Positions 1 through 7,951 of a stretch of DNA of 37,005 nt are shown here, in pieces. The position numbers and the translations under genes were made by a program. This DNA is from Anaeroplasmataceae bacterium (GTDB taxonomy: Bacteria > Bacillota_I > Bacilli_A > Acholeplasmatales > Anaeroplasmataceae), in NCBI GenBank assembly GCA_029057785.1, contig JAIDZC010000030.1:1-37005 (forward strand), given 5' to 3'. Below the pieces are notes generated by a model. That model searched no databases, was not told where the DNA came from, and was given only the letters and a program-made list of their open reading frames with translations. Each line of letters begins with the position of its first letter. The stretch's first letter is position 1.

Positions 1-75
1 ATGGAATATAATATAACTGGAGTATATAGGACGTATAATGGAGCATTAGAGAAATTAAGAAGAGTGTTAGAGTAA
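1..75 (+). CDS. C-terminal end of an upstream gene (partial)
   Basis: Frame 1 is open from the window edge to TAA at 73-75, giving 24 residues that end in ALEKLRRVLE. The ATG at position 1 may be an internal methionine, because the edge cuts the gene. The end is charged and helical and I do not recognise a family. About 80 bases of AT-rich DNA and an intrinsic terminator follow, which suggests a true gene end. Confidence 0.45.
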   Translation: MEYNITGVYRTYNGALEKLRRVLE

Positions 76-155
76 ATAAAAAATAATATACTATTAATTT
101 TAAATATAATTAAAATTATATAGAATTTTCTAATGAAATGAATTCAACAAAGTGG

Positions 156-194
156 ACCATAGAAATACAACAATCTCTATGGTTTCTTTTTTTA
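156..194 (+). terminator. Intrinsic terminator of the upstream gene
   Basis: ACCATAGA (156-163) pairs with TCTATGGT (176-183) around a 12-nt loop, followed by a T-rich tract. It separates the partial gene at the left edge from the GH28 gene. Confidence 0.75.
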
Positions 195-228
195 TTTATG
201 ATAATCTCTTTTTAAATCATTTTATTTG

Positions 229-237
229 TGATATACT
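229..237 (+). promoter_or_regulatory. Extended -10 promoter for the GH28 gene
   Basis: TGA-TATACT at 229-237 is an extended -10 element (TGn plus TATACT). The -35 is poor (a T-rich stretch near 209-214). The start codon at 259 has GAGGT at 245-249 as ribosome binding site. Confidence 0.45.
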
Positions 238-258
238 ACATATTGAGGTATAACATAA

Positions 259-1764
259 ATGAAAATTTTATCGACTACATCCAGAACTATAACTATCGAA
301 TTAAATAATAATGAACCATATTATGCGTTAGAAGAATTTGATATTTATCTAAATTCCGTTTTTTTAAGAAAAGAAAGAATAAATGTTTTTACTATCTATA
401 ATTTAGAGCCAAATACCTTTTACACTATTTCTGTTGGTGAGGAAAAAGTAAAAATTACAACCAAAGAAGAAAGCTTATGTCTTAATATTAAAGAGTTTAA
501 TGCTATCGGAGATGGACTTGCAGATGATACAGTAAAGATTCAAGCTGCCATAACATGTTGTCCCAAAAATGGATGTGTTTATATTCCAAAAGGGACATAT
601 TTAATTTCCTGTATCTTTTTAAAATCAGATATGCTTCTTTACTTTGAAGAAGGCGCCAAAATAATAACCAAGTATAATAGAATGGACTATCCTATCTTAC
701 CAGAGGAGAAGAAAGGATTTTCTTTTGGAACTTGGGAAGGAAGTATGGTAGCAGGTTTTGCATCAAGCATTACTGCCATTGGATGTGATAACTTAAGTAT
801 TGCAGGTTTAGGGGAGATTGATGAACAGGCTTCCTTAGGAGATTGGTATCATAACCACAGAGAGAAGAAAATAGCTTGGCGAGGCTTTGGAATGTATTTT
901 AAGGATTGTACGAATCTTGATGTGATTGGTATTTACATTCATGATACGCCTGCTTGGAATGTGCATCCATTTTTTTCTAAGCATTTAAAATTTTTAAATA
1001 TGAGAATAGAAAACCCGGTTTCTATGCCTACAACAGATGGATTGGATCCAGATTGCTGTGAGGATTGTTTAATCGCTGGCTGCTATTTTAATGTTGGAGA
1101 TGACTGTATCGCAATTAAATCTGGAGTATATGAGCTTGCTAAAAAATATAAGCAGCCCTCATCATATATTACAATACGAAATAATTATATGGCATCTGGT
1201 CATGGTGGAGTTGTTTTCGGAAGTGAATCCTCTGGAGGTATCCATCATATTATGGTAGAGCAATGCATCTTTAAAAATACGGATAGAGGCTTAAGAATTA
1301 AGACACGTCGTGGTAGAGGTAGAGTCGGTGGTATAGATCATATTTTCTTTAATTCTATTTTAATGGATGGTGTAAAGACACCATTTGTAATAAATATGTT
1401 TTACAATATGGGGTCTGCAGGAGGACATGAGGAGTATGTATGGTCTAAAAAACCTCAAAAAGTATCAGAGCTTACTCCTATGTTAGGTCATTTTAGATTT
1501 ACGAATATGATATGCAAGAATGTAGGATATGCAGCAGGTGTTTTTTTGGGATTGCCAGAATCTCCTATTAAAGGAATCGAATTAGAAAATATTGAATTTC
1601 ATTATGATCCAAAATGTGAAGAAGGCTATCCTGTTATGATAGAACACAATTTTAAATTAAAAAATGCTGGATTGTATTGCTTGAATGTTGGAAAAATATA
1701 TACGAAAAACGTGACATTTGATGGACTAATAGGAAAAAATATAATTATAGAAGAAGAGGAATAA
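259..1764 (+). CDS. GH28 family glycoside hydrolase (polygalacturonase-like), cytoplasmic
   Basis: A right-handed beta-helix pectinase of family GH28, 501 residues. It would hydrolyse galacturonic acid linkages in homogalacturonan or rhamnogalacturonan fragments. The family entry pattern FNAIGDGLADDT is near residue 78. The catalytic signatures are TTDGLDPD (Asp260, Asp263, Asp265), GDDCIAIKSG (Asp281, Asp282), SGHGG (His315) and a RIK triplet soon after; the usual Asn of the NTD signature is Thr here. Residues 1-75 form a small beta-rich N-terminal domain. There is no signal peptide, so it probably acts inside the cell on imported oligosaccharides. The permease gene follows after 3 bases, so the two are co-transcribed. 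Exo- versus endo-activity cannot be told from sequence alone. Confidence 0.9.
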   Translation: MKILSTTSRTITIELNNNEPYYALEEFDIYLNSVFLRKERINVFTIYNLEPNTFYTISVGEEKVKITTKEESLCLNIKEFNAIGDGLADDTVKIQAAITCCPKNGCVYIPKGTYLISCIFLKSDMLLYFEEGAKIITKYNRMDYPILPEEKKGFSFGTWEGSMVAGFASSITAIGCDNLSIAGLGEIDEQASLGDWYHNHREKKIAWRGFGMYFKDCTNLDVIGIYIHDTPAWNVHPFFSKHLKFLNMRIENPVSMPTTDGLDPDCCEDCLIAGCYFNVGDDCIAIKSGVYELAKKYKQPSSYITIRNNYMASGHGGVVFGSESSGGIHHIMVEQCIFKNTDRGLRIKTRRGRGRVGGIDHIFFNSILMDGVKTPFVINMFYNMGSAGGHEEYVWSKKPQKVSELTPMLGHFRFTNMICKNVGYAAGVFLGLPESPIKGIELENIEFHYDPKCEEGYPVMIEHNFKLKNAGLYCLNVGKIYTKNVTFDGLIGKNIIIEEEE

Positions 1765-1767
1765 ATT

Positions 1768-2754
1768 ATGAAAAATTTGTTATTTACATTAAACGCGATT
1801 TTGCCAATTATTTTACCTATCTTATTAGGATATTTTTTAAAGAGAATTCATTTCTTTAAGGAAGGATTCCTGACAGAAGCAAATAAGCTTGTATTTAAAA
1901 TATTGATTCCTATTTTGTTATTCAGTAATTTATATTTAGCTGATATGACAGAAATCAATTGGGCATTTGTTGGATTTTCCGCTGCTGCAATACTAGTATT
2001 ATTTCTTATTGGTCTTGTTGTAGTACTTTTCATTCCGGATAGAAAGCAAAAGGGAGTAATTTTACAGGCTAGCTTTCGATCTAATTATGCTATTATAGGA
2101 ATACCACTTGCAACAATGCTAGGAGGTCCTCAGGCAGGAGCAGAGGCATCTGTTGTGGCTGCGGTAAGTGTTCCTTTATTTAATATCCTAGCCGTTATAG
2201 CTTTAAGTATTTATGATCATGATGAAAACACGAAAATATCTATAAAAAATATTCTTTTCAAGATTATTACTAATCCATTAATTCTTGGAGTGGCAGCTGG
2301 CTTAGTTGTGTGTGGCATTAATATGGGAATAAATGCTGGTGGCGGCAATGCCAGTGAGTTTCTAGATGAGTATATGAGTTTTATTCCAAGTACAATTACT
2401 AGTCTCGCTAAAGTTGCAACCCCACTAGCACTGATTGTATTGGGTGGAAGATTCGAGTTCAAGGCAGTTAAAGCTTTGTGGAAGCAGTTGACTCTTTCTG
2501 TAACCTTACGCTTGGTTATCACTCCGGCGATTTTTCTTGTCATTGCCTATTTCCTTGGGTTTAAGGGATCTACACAGTTTGCAATTTTGATTTCTCTTTT
2601 TGCAACACCTATCGCTGTTTCAAGTGCACCAATGGCTGCTCAAATGGGACAGGATGAAGAATTAGCAGGACAAATCGTTGTTTGGACAAGTGCTTTATCA
2701 GCATTTAGTTTGTTTGTCATCATAATGATTTGTGCTGCAATAGGGATTTTCTAA
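1768..2754 (+). CDS. AEC (auxin efflux carrier) family permease
   Basis: A 328-residue integral membrane protein with about ten hydrophobic segments in two halves. The N-terminus (ILPIILPILLGYFLKR) and the early LVFKILIPILLFSNL segment are typical of the AEC/MdcF family. The C-terminal half carries ATPIAVSSAPMAAQMG, the conserved broken-helix region. Family members move organic anions such as malate or malonate, and some are of unknown substrate. It starts 3 bases after the GH28 gene, with GAGGA upstream as ribosome binding site, so it shares that transcript. The pairing suggests transport of a sugar acid or fermentation product linked to pectin use, but that substrate is inference. A strong hairpin terminator follows. 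Confidence 0.85.
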   Translation: MKNLLFTLNAILPIILPILLGYFLKRIHFFKEGFLTEANKLVFKILIPILLFSNLYLADMTEINWAFVGFSAAAILVLFLIGLVVVLFIPDRKQKGVILQASFRSNYAIIGIPLATMLGGPQAGAEASVVAAVSVPLFNILAVIALSIYDHDENTKISIKNILFKIITNPLILGVAAGLVVCGINMGINAGGGNASEFLDEYMSFIPSTITSLAKVATPLALIVLGGRFEFKAVKALWKQLTLSVTLRLVITPAIFLVIAYFLGFKGSTQFAILISLFATPIAVSSAPMAAQMGQDEELAGQIVVWTSALSAFSLFVIIMICAAIGIF

Positions 2755-2775
2755 AAAATGTTTAAATAATATAAA

Positions 2776-2808
2776 AGGAGTTAGATTTTTTCTAACTCCT
2801 AAATTTTT
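2776..2808. terminator. Bidirectional terminator between convergent genes
   Basis: AGGAGTTAGA (2776-2785) pairs perfectly with TCTAACTCCT (2791-2800) around TTTTT. A T tract follows on the plus strand, and the A-rich left flank serves the minus strand. The stop codon of the minus-strand ATP-grasp gene lies inside the right arm. Confidence 0.85.
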
Positions 2809-3989
2809 TCTAAAACAATATCCATAAATTTTTTTGTATCCTCAAAGTCTTCAAATTTGGCTGCAAAGAATTCGTCTCCCATAGCTACAGCTAAAACTTT
2901 ACTCATCCGTTCATGCATCATAACTTGGGTAGGGTACAATTTTTTTATTTCTTCATAAGTATATTTATAATTCAGTCTATCTCGTCTACCAACGAAGCAG
3001 CAGTAGTACTTAGGATAATCTAAGACTACATTTCTTATTTTGTCATAACAAATAATATCTGCATAAATTTGGTATGTATCTACAGACTGTCCAAAATTAA
3101 TTAAATCTGGGGCAGGACCTCCAGGCGGTCTCATATTTACTTCCAAGGCCACGATATCTCCAACCTTACCAAGTCCTTTTTTTTCTTTGCTAAGTCTAAA
3201 GAATTCTAAATGAAAATATCTTGAATGTATGTGAAAAGCTTTAAGTACTTTTGAACCTGCCTCATATATGTCTTTAGGAATTTCTTTGTTCACATAATAT
3301 GTAACCTCTAAATTTTCATTTACTATATCCATAATAGAAGGAGGGAAGACCTCATTGTCACAGAATACAATATTACTATTGGAATCACATATTCCGTCTA
3401 AAGAAGTGATATTACCCTCGATAAATTCTTCCATAATATAAGGAACCTGAAATCCACCCTTATAAAAGTTTTTTAAATCCTCTTCATTTTTGATTTTGTA
3501 AGTAGCAGCAGCACCAACACCAACATTGGGTTTTACAACTACAGGATATCCAACCAGTTCAATGAATTTTAAATCTTCCTCAAAGGATTTGCAGAAGACA
3601 TAACGAGCAACAGGAATGCCAGCTTGAATATAGTAATCCTTCATCAAAGATTTAGAAGTAAAAGCAATTACATCATCTATTTTAGCTCCATTGATATTAA
3701 AATCAGTTCTCAATCTTGCATCCTGACGTAACCAATATTCATTATTTGATTCCAAATAATCAATCTTTCCGTATTTGAAAGCAAAGAAAGCAACTGCACG
3801 ATATACTTCATCATAGGATTCTAAAGAATTTACTTTGTAGTATTCAGTTACAGAATCTTTTACACATTGTTTTAATTCATTATATGGAGTGTCACCTATT
3901 CCTAATACATTCACGCCATTTCTTTTCAAACGATCACAAAAATTATAATAATTTGTAGGAAATGCTGGCGAAATAAATATAAAATTCAT
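2799..3989 (-). CDS. ATP-grasp family ligase, substrate unknown
   Basis: A 396-residue ATP-grasp protein of the type that joins a carboxylate to an amine or amino acid through an acyl phosphate. The N-terminal domain (NFIFISPAFPTNYYNFCDRL, then GIGDTPY) resembles the preATP-grasp fold. The ATP-binding loop is YPVVVKPNVGVGAAATYKI, the phosphate/lid region has EEFIEGNITSLDG, and the metal site is LEVNMRPPGG. Translation probably starts at the ATG at 3989 rather than 4004: GGAG is about 9 nt upstream of 3989, and the 4004 start would overlap that site. It is transcribed alone, opposite to both neighbours, with its own promoter. No partner gene hints at the substrate; a small peptide, a modified amino acid or a cell-wall compound are all possible. 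Confidence 0.85.
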   Translation of the reverse strand: MNFIFISPAFPTNYYNFCDRLKRNGVNVLGIGDTPYNELKQCVKDSVTEYYKVNSLESYDEVYRAVAFFAFKYGKIDYLESNNEYWLRQDARLRTDFNINGAKIDDVIAFTSKSLMKDYYIQAGIPVARYVFCKSFEEDLKFIELVGYPVVVKPNVGVGAAATYKIKNEEDLKNFYKGGFQVPYIMEEFIEGNITSLDGICDSNSNIVFCDNEVFPPSIMDIVNENLEVTYYVNKEIPKDIYEAGSKVLKAFHIHSRYFHLEFFRLSKEKKGLGKVGDIVALEVNMRPPGGPAPDLINFGQSVDTYQIYADIICYDKIRNVVLDYPKYYCCFVGRRDRLNYKYTYEEIKKLYPTQVMMHERMSKVLAVAMGDEFFAAKFEDFEDTKKFMDIVLEKI

Positions 3990-4023
3990 AAAAATCAACT
4001 CCATTTCGTATAAAATATAAATA

Positions 4024-4052
4024 ATTATATCATAAAAAAGAAAGCTTGTGAA
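4024..4052 (-). promoter_or_regulatory. Promoter of the ATP-grasp gene
   Basis: On the minus strand TTCACA (4047-4052) and TATAAT (4024-4029) are separated by 17 nt. The element lies 35 nt before the chosen start and is divergent from the promoter at 4064. Confidence 0.7.
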
Positions 4053-4063
4053 GTGAATTTATC

Positions 4064-4092
4064 TTGTTTATAGAAGAATAGTAGTGTATAAT
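4064..4092 (+). promoter_or_regulatory. Promoter of the 4123 membrane protein gene
   Basis: TTGTTT (4064-4069), 17-nt spacer, TATAAT (4087-4092). It lies back to back with the ATP-grasp promoter, with 11 nt between the two -35 boxes, so one bound regulator could affect both. Confidence 0.75.
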
Positions 4093-4122
4093 TAGGATTA
4101 GAATAATAGAGGAGGTTTTAAA

Positions 4123-4836
4123 ATGAAAAATCCGTTTAAAACCTATTCCTTTTGGGTGAAGATAATTGCAGCAGCATTACTCATCACTTTAGGAGTTTGG
4201 TTAATTATAGATGTGAATACGGGAGAAAAGTTTTCAACGTTTATTGTACTTATGTTTACAGGATTAGTTGCAGGTGTTTTCGCTCTGATTCGTGCCATTC
4301 CGCTTATGCGCACTTTAAAAACCGGAAAAGGTCGTTTAACCTGTATCATAGAAATAGCTGTTCATCTTGGACTTGCTGCTGCGATGATTTTTGCAGCGAT
4401 TGCTAAAATCAGTAACGAAGAATCTGATTTTGCTGATTTTGTATATAAATATTATCGATTTGCTATTGCATTATTTTTCTATACTCGTATAGTTTCCTAC
4501 TTCGTATGTACAGTTTTATGTAAAGAAGAAACGGATAAACTAAAGTTTTGGATCCATATTGGTTTAATTACCTTGACTTGCGTGATTTGTGCAATCGACT
4601 TTAAGGGAAGAACTATAGCTTGGATTATATCAGTTTTAGCATTATTCTGTTCTGCATTCTTAATTGTTGAGGGCGGAATGGGGTATAACCGCTATCGAAA
4701 GTCTATCTCTAAGGAACGCGAAGAAAAAAAGCAAGAACAAGTATCTGATGATGAAGGTCTAGAAGCCCCATCAGACGAGGAGTTTATCATTCCAATGGTT
4801 GATGATGAACCCGAGGATACTATACATATCAGTTAG
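4123..4836 (+). CDS. Integral membrane protein of unknown function
   Basis: A 237-residue protein with about six transmembrane helices between residues 10 and 190, then a charged cytoplasmic tail: a Lys/Arg/Glu stretch (KSISKEREEKKQEQ) followed by a strongly acidic end rich in Asp and Glu. The helix spacing recalls the HdeD/DUF308 group of small membrane proteins, but that is a weak impression. The start is clear: AGGAGG lies 8 nt before ATG 4123. It has its own promoter and terminator, so it is a single-gene unit. No catalytic motif is visible. Confidence 0.8.
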   Translation: MKNPFKTYSFWVKIIAAALLITLGVWLIIDVNTGEKFSTFIVLMFTGLVAGVFALIRAIPLMRTLKTGKGRLTCIIEIAVHLGLAAAMIFAAIAKISNEESDFADFVYKYYRFAIALFFYTRIVSYFVCTVLCKEETDKLKFWIHIGLITLTCVICAIDFKGRTIAWIISVLALFCSAFLIVEGGMGYNRYRKSISKEREEKKQEQVSDDEGLEAPSDEEFIIPMVDDEPEDTIHIS

Positions 4837-4857
4837 TTCAAATTGGAGAATGAAAGT

Positions 4858-4886
4858 AAGGGATTAAGAAATATAATTCCTTTTTC
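4858..4886 (+). terminator. Intrinsic terminator
   Basis: AAGGGATTA (4858-4866) pairs with TAATTCCTT (4874-4882) with one G-U pair and a 7-nt loop, followed by a T tract. It ends the 4123 gene. Confidence 0.7.
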
Positions 4887-4914
4887 TTTTTCAAATGATA
4901 GAAATTATTTTGAC

Positions 4915-4943
4915 TTGAAAGAATTAAGTAAAAGAAGTATAAT
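4915..4943 (+). promoter_or_regulatory. Promoter of the pantothenate unit
   Basis: TTGAAA (4915-4920), 17-nt spacer, TATAAT (4938-4943). The predicted transcript start near 4950 lies downstream of the ATG at 4948, which rules out that codon and supports 4996 as the start of the next gene. A small hairpin (CCTC-TAAA-GAGG) occupies the short leader. Confidence 0.8.
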
Positions 4944-4995
4944 ATAAATGCTTACGGGACCTCTAAAGAGGCCTAAAAAGAAAGGAAAATTATAT

Positions 4996-5649
4996 ATGAA
5001 AAACAGTAGAAAAATTCAGCGAATGGTGGGTATTGCTAGCCTTGCAGCGATTACTGTTGTATTGCAGGTGATTGCAAACTATATTACCTTCGGACCAGTC
5101 AGCATTACGCTTGCATTAATTCCGCTTGTTATCGGAGCCATTTTATATGGACCTTGGGCAGGAGCAGGATTAGGTGCATTGATGGGAGCGATTATTTTGA
5201 CAGCCCCATCTACAGGAAGCTTTTTAGCGATAAATCCATTTTTAACCGTTTTGATTTGCTTAATTAAAACAAGTGCTGCTGGAATTGCTTCAGGATTTAT
5301 TTTTAAAGCACTTTACAAAAAGAATCTAACAATTGCTGTAGTTTTAGCAGCTATTGCTGCCCCAATCGTAAATACGGGATTATTTGCCTTGGGATGTATG
5401 GCATTCTTTTGGAAGACATTACAGGAATGGGCAGGAGGATCCAATACACTTGGTTTCTTATTCCTAACAATGATAGGAGCAAACTTTTTAATTGAGTTTG
5501 CTGTCAATTCTATACTATCTCCATCTATAGTTTATCTTGTAAGAATTATTTCAAGAAACTATAGTATTGGAGCGAATTTTAATGCTGGAGCTATCTATTC
5601 TGATGATGAAATTAAAGAGACTAAATTAGTAGTTGAGAGTGAAAAATAA
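4996..5649 (+). CDS. panT: ECF transporter S component, probably for pantothenate
   Basis: A 217-residue membrane protein with about six transmembrane helices, matching the size and pattern of ECF vitamin transporter substrate-binding subunits. The N-terminal IASLAAITVVLQVI and LALIPLVIGAILYGPWAGAGLGALMGA segments are typical of the family. It would bind the vitamin and work with a shared EcfA-EcfA'-EcfT energising module encoded elsewhere. The assignment to pantothenate rests on the next gene, pantothenate kinase, 47 bases downstream. The start is ATG 4996, preceded by AAAGGAAA; an earlier in-frame ATG at 4948 precedes the predicted transcript start. The pantothenate specificity is inference; membership of the S-component superfamily is firm. 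Confidence 0.82.
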   Translation: MKNSRKIQRMVGIASLAAITVVLQVIANYITFGPVSITLALIPLVIGAILYGPWAGAGLGALMGAIILTAPSTGSFLAINPFLTVLICLIKTSAAGIASGFIFKALYKKNLTIAVVLAAIAAPIVNTGLFALGCMAFFWKTLQEWAGGSNTLGFLFLTMIGANFLIEFAVNSILSPSIVYLVRIISRNYSIGANFNAGAIYSDDEIKETKLVVESEK

Positions 5650-5658
5650 AAGAAAGGG

Positions 5659-5684
5659 AAAAAGGAGGAGGCACCTCCTTTTTT
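5659..5684 (+). terminator. Hairpin with T run between panT and coaX, hiding a ribosome binding site
   Basis: AAAGGAGG (5661-5668) pairs with CCTCCTTT (5674-5681) around a 5-nt loop; A-T pairs extend the stem to 5659, and a short T run follows. It looks like an intrinsic terminator giving partial read-through into coaX. The left arm holds the only strong Shine-Dalgarno sequence near coaX. Confidence 0.65.
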
Positions 5685-5696
5685 GTGGTTAGGGCT

Positions 5697-6443
5697 ATGT
5701 TATTATTAGTAGATATAGGAAATACAAATATAGTATTAGGCTTTGCGGAGAATTTAAAAATTATAGATACATATAGGTTTAAGACTTCCTTGAATCGTAC
5801 AGCAGATGAATATTATGTTTTGATTAAGCCAATTTTAGAACAATACAAAATAGAGGATTGTATCATTTCATCTGTAGTACCTGTGATTACAAGCGCTTTT
5901 AAAAAGGCTTTAGTCAAATACAATAAGAAACAACCTATCATTTTAGGACCAGGAGTAAAAACAGGTGTATCCTTGAAGGTAGACGACCCTAAAACAGTAG
6001 GAGCAGACATTATATGTGATGTTGCAGGAATCAAGGACTTAGCAGATGAGGCTATCATTGTTGATTTGGGTACTGCAACAAAATATATTTATACTAAAAA
6101 TCAGGTGTTTTATGGTGTAAGCATAGCACCTGGAGTTAGCGTATCTATGAAAGCTTTGGTTAACAATGCAGCTTTGCTTCCAAGTGTGGAGCTTGTCTGT
6201 CCTAAAAAGGTTATTGGTACATCTACAGTAGGTTGCATCCAATCAGGTGTTATCTATGGAGGTGCTGCTCAAGTAGATGGCATGATTGAACGTATCAAAG
6301 AAGAAATTGGTTGTAAGGATGCTAAAGTGTTTGCTACAGGTGGACTTTCTAGCTTGATTGTACCTTTGTGTAAGAATGAGATTACCTTACTAGAAAGTCT
6401 CACTTTAGAGGGACTTTTGAAAATATATGAATTAAATGTATAG
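5697..6443 (+). CDS. coaX: Type III pantothenate kinase
   Basis: Catalyses ATP-dependent phosphorylation of pantothenate, the first step of coenzyme A synthesis. The N-terminal LLLVDIGNTNIVLG is the phosphate-binding ASKHA motif of CoaX. VDLGTATKY is the second phosphate motif, and GVSIAPGVSVSM plus FATGGLSSL match the family. At about 248 residues it is full length. The start is uncertain: GTG 5685 would add four residues, but the family normally begins right at the LLLVDIGNTN strand, which favours ATG 5697. Neither start has a well-spaced free ribosome binding site. It forms a vitamin-to-cofactor unit with the upstream ECF component. Confidence 0.93.
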   Translation: MLLLVDIGNTNIVLGFAENLKIIDTYRFKTSLNRTADEYYVLIKPILEQYKIEDCIISSVVPVITSAFKKALVKYNKKQPIILGPGVKTGVSLKVDDPKTVGADIICDVAGIKDLADEAIIVDLGTATKYIYTKNQVFYGVSIAPGVSVSMKALVNNAALLPSVELVCPKKVIGTSTVGCIQSGVIYGGAAQVDGMIERIKEEIGCKDAKVFATGGLSSLIVPLCKNEITLLESLTLEGLLKIYELNV

Positions 6444-6451
6444 GTGGTAAT

Positions 6452-7432
6452 ATGCTAGTATTATATATTACAATTGGTGTTTTAGTAAGTTTAATTCTAA
6501 TTTTATTTATTCTTGCGATTTTTGTTCATCATAGTGCTTTTGGAAAACGTTGGGATCCAGATGAAGTTGTAACTTATTATAGTCCTATAGATTACCCGGA
6601 TATAAAAGAAGAAAATATAGGAATTTCTACTAAAAAAGGAATATTAAGAGGAAAACTATATTTTTATTCTAAAGAGCAATATAAAGGAATTTTAGTATTT
6701 TCTCATGGGATGTGGGGATCCCATAAGGCTTATTTTCAAGAGATGGAGTTTTTTGCAAGAAATGGATATAAGGTTCTTGGCATAGATGCATATGGCACAG
6801 AGCTTTCCGATGGGAAAAGTATAAAAGGCCTTGGAAATAGTCTTTTGACATTAGATAAAGCTATCAACTATATCAAAAAGAATTATCCTAAGGAAAAAAT
6901 ATATGTTATGGGTCATTCATGGGGTGGCTTTGCAGCAACAAATATAGTCAAGTATCATAAGGATCTTACAGCGATAGTTGCAATGTCTCCATTTCTTAGT
7001 GTGGCTAAAATATTGAAGCACCAGTTACCTAAGCTTTTATACCCTACAATTCCATTTTTGATTTTAATTGATGCAATGCGTTGTGGGCAATATAGCTTTG
7101 CTAATGCCAAAAAGTCTTTAAAGAAGACACCTATAAGCACATTGATTCTTCATTCTAAGGATGATACAATGGTCCCTTACCTAACTGCAACAGGTCATTT
7201 GCAGAAGGCCATTTGTAATTCTAAAGTCTTATTTTATATTGTTGATGGCAAAAAACACAATCCAGACTATTCAGTTGAGGCTTTAGCTTATACACAAGCT
7301 GCCTATGAAAAGCTTAACGCTATAACTAATCCTATAGATAAACTAGAGTTTCGAAGGAACTTAGATTATCACAAAATGGGTGAACTAGATGAAAAAGTAC
7401 TTCGTGATATTCTAGATTTCTTGAAATTGTAG
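6452..7432 (+). CDS. Membrane-anchored alpha/beta hydrolase (serine hydrolase)
   Basis: A 326-residue alpha/beta hydrolase of the monoacylglycerol lipase / serine aminopeptidase S33 type. Residues 1-25 form a hydrophobic anchor. LVFSHGMWGSH is the oxyanion-hole region, GHSWGG holds the nucleophile Ser156, HSKDD supplies the acid (Asp237 or Asp238), and KKHN the base (His269). AGGTGGTAAT lies just before ATG 6452, and only 8 nt separate it from coaX, so it is co-transcribed. The substrate is unknown; an esterase or lysophospholipase acting at the membrane is plausible. Confidence 0.85.
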   Translation: MLVLYITIGVLVSLILILFILAIFVHHSAFGKRWDPDEVVTYYSPIDYPDIKEENIGISTKKGILRGKLYFYSKEQYKGILVFSHGMWGSHKAYFQEMEFFARNGYKVLGIDAYGTELSDGKSIKGLGNSLLTLDKAINYIKKNYPKEKIYVMGHSWGGFAATNIVKYHKDLTAIVAMSPFLSVAKILKHQLPKLLYPTIPFLILIDAMRCGQYSFANAKKSLKKTPISTLILHSKDDTMVPYLTATGHLQKAICNSKVLFYIVDGKKHNPDYSVEALAYTQAAYEKLNAITNPIDKLEFRRNLDYHKMGELDEKVLRDILDFLKL

Positions 7433-7475
7433 CAGAAGTATGATATAAATAGTAGAGAATGCAGAGGTGGGTATA

Positions 7476-7781
7476 ATGCAGAAAAAGAATAAGGGAATGC
7501 TATTAGCATTTCGAATTATTATTGTAATTGCATTTATTTTTGTAGTTACTTGCACAATCCTTTATTTTATGGAAGTTGGAAAAGAAGAAAAATCTTATTT
7601 TTCTATGCATTTTGCAGTTCCTACGATTTTATTTTTTGTAGGCGTAATAGCTATAATGCTTTGTACTTTATCTAAAAAAAGTATGACTGGAGAAAGCAAA
7701 GGAGATTCGATGATGATAGGTGTAGGTTTATTATTATTCCTTTGTTCTATCCTCAGTTTGATATTTTCTTATTTGCTGTAA
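7476..7781 (+). CDS. Small membrane protein of unknown function
   Basis: A 101-residue protein with three hydrophobic helices (about residues 10-30, 43-60 and 80-100) and short charged linkers. I do not recognise a family. ATG 7476 is preferred over GTG 7467 because GAGGTGG sits directly upstream at the right distance and overlaps the GTG. It follows the hydrolase gene after 43 bases and may be the last gene of the pantothenate transcript. Confidence 0.7.
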   Translation: MQKKNKGMLLAFRIIIVIAFIFVVTCTILYFMEVGKEEKSYFSMHFAVPTILFFVGVIAIMLCTLSKKSMTGESKGDSMMIGVGLLLFLCSILSLIFSYLL

Positions 7782-7828
7782 TTTGTTTTTTTCAAAAATA
7801 TTGACAAAAATTGGATAAAAAAATAGAA

Positions 7829-7863
7829 AAAGATATGCATTAATAAAATATTGACATATCTTT
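7829..7863. repeat. Inverted repeat in the 7782-7950 intergenic stretch
   Basis: AAAGATATG (7829-7837) and CATATCTTT (7855-7863) form a perfect 9-bp inverted repeat with a 17-nt AT-rich spacer. No T tract follows, so it is not a standard terminator. TTGACA occurs at 7801 and 7851, but no good -10 follows either. Apart from this and the small RNA promoter, the 7782-7916 stretch shows nothing I can name. Confidence 0.5.
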
Positions 7864-7916
7864 CCAACAGAGGCTATGCAAAAAGTAGAAAATGTATAGT
7901 CTTTTCTTTCGTTTTA

Positions 7917-7945
7917 TTTACAATTTAGATGTTTTATGGTATATT
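7917..7945 (+). promoter_or_regulatory. Promoter of the small RNA gene
   Basis: TTTACA (7917-7922), 17-nt spacer, TATATT (7940-7945). The predicted start near 7952 coincides with the first base of the long closing stem of the RNA. Confidence 0.7.
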
Positions 7946-7951
7946 TAAATT

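Noticed and set aside
2217-2543. 108-residue minus-strand open frame inside the permease gene
   Set aside because: It is antisense to a clear membrane protein gene, with no ribosome binding site or recognisable product.
4948-4990. Riboswitch in the panT leader
   Set aside because: The leader is under 50 nt with only a 4-bp hairpin, too short for a known aptamer with expression platform.
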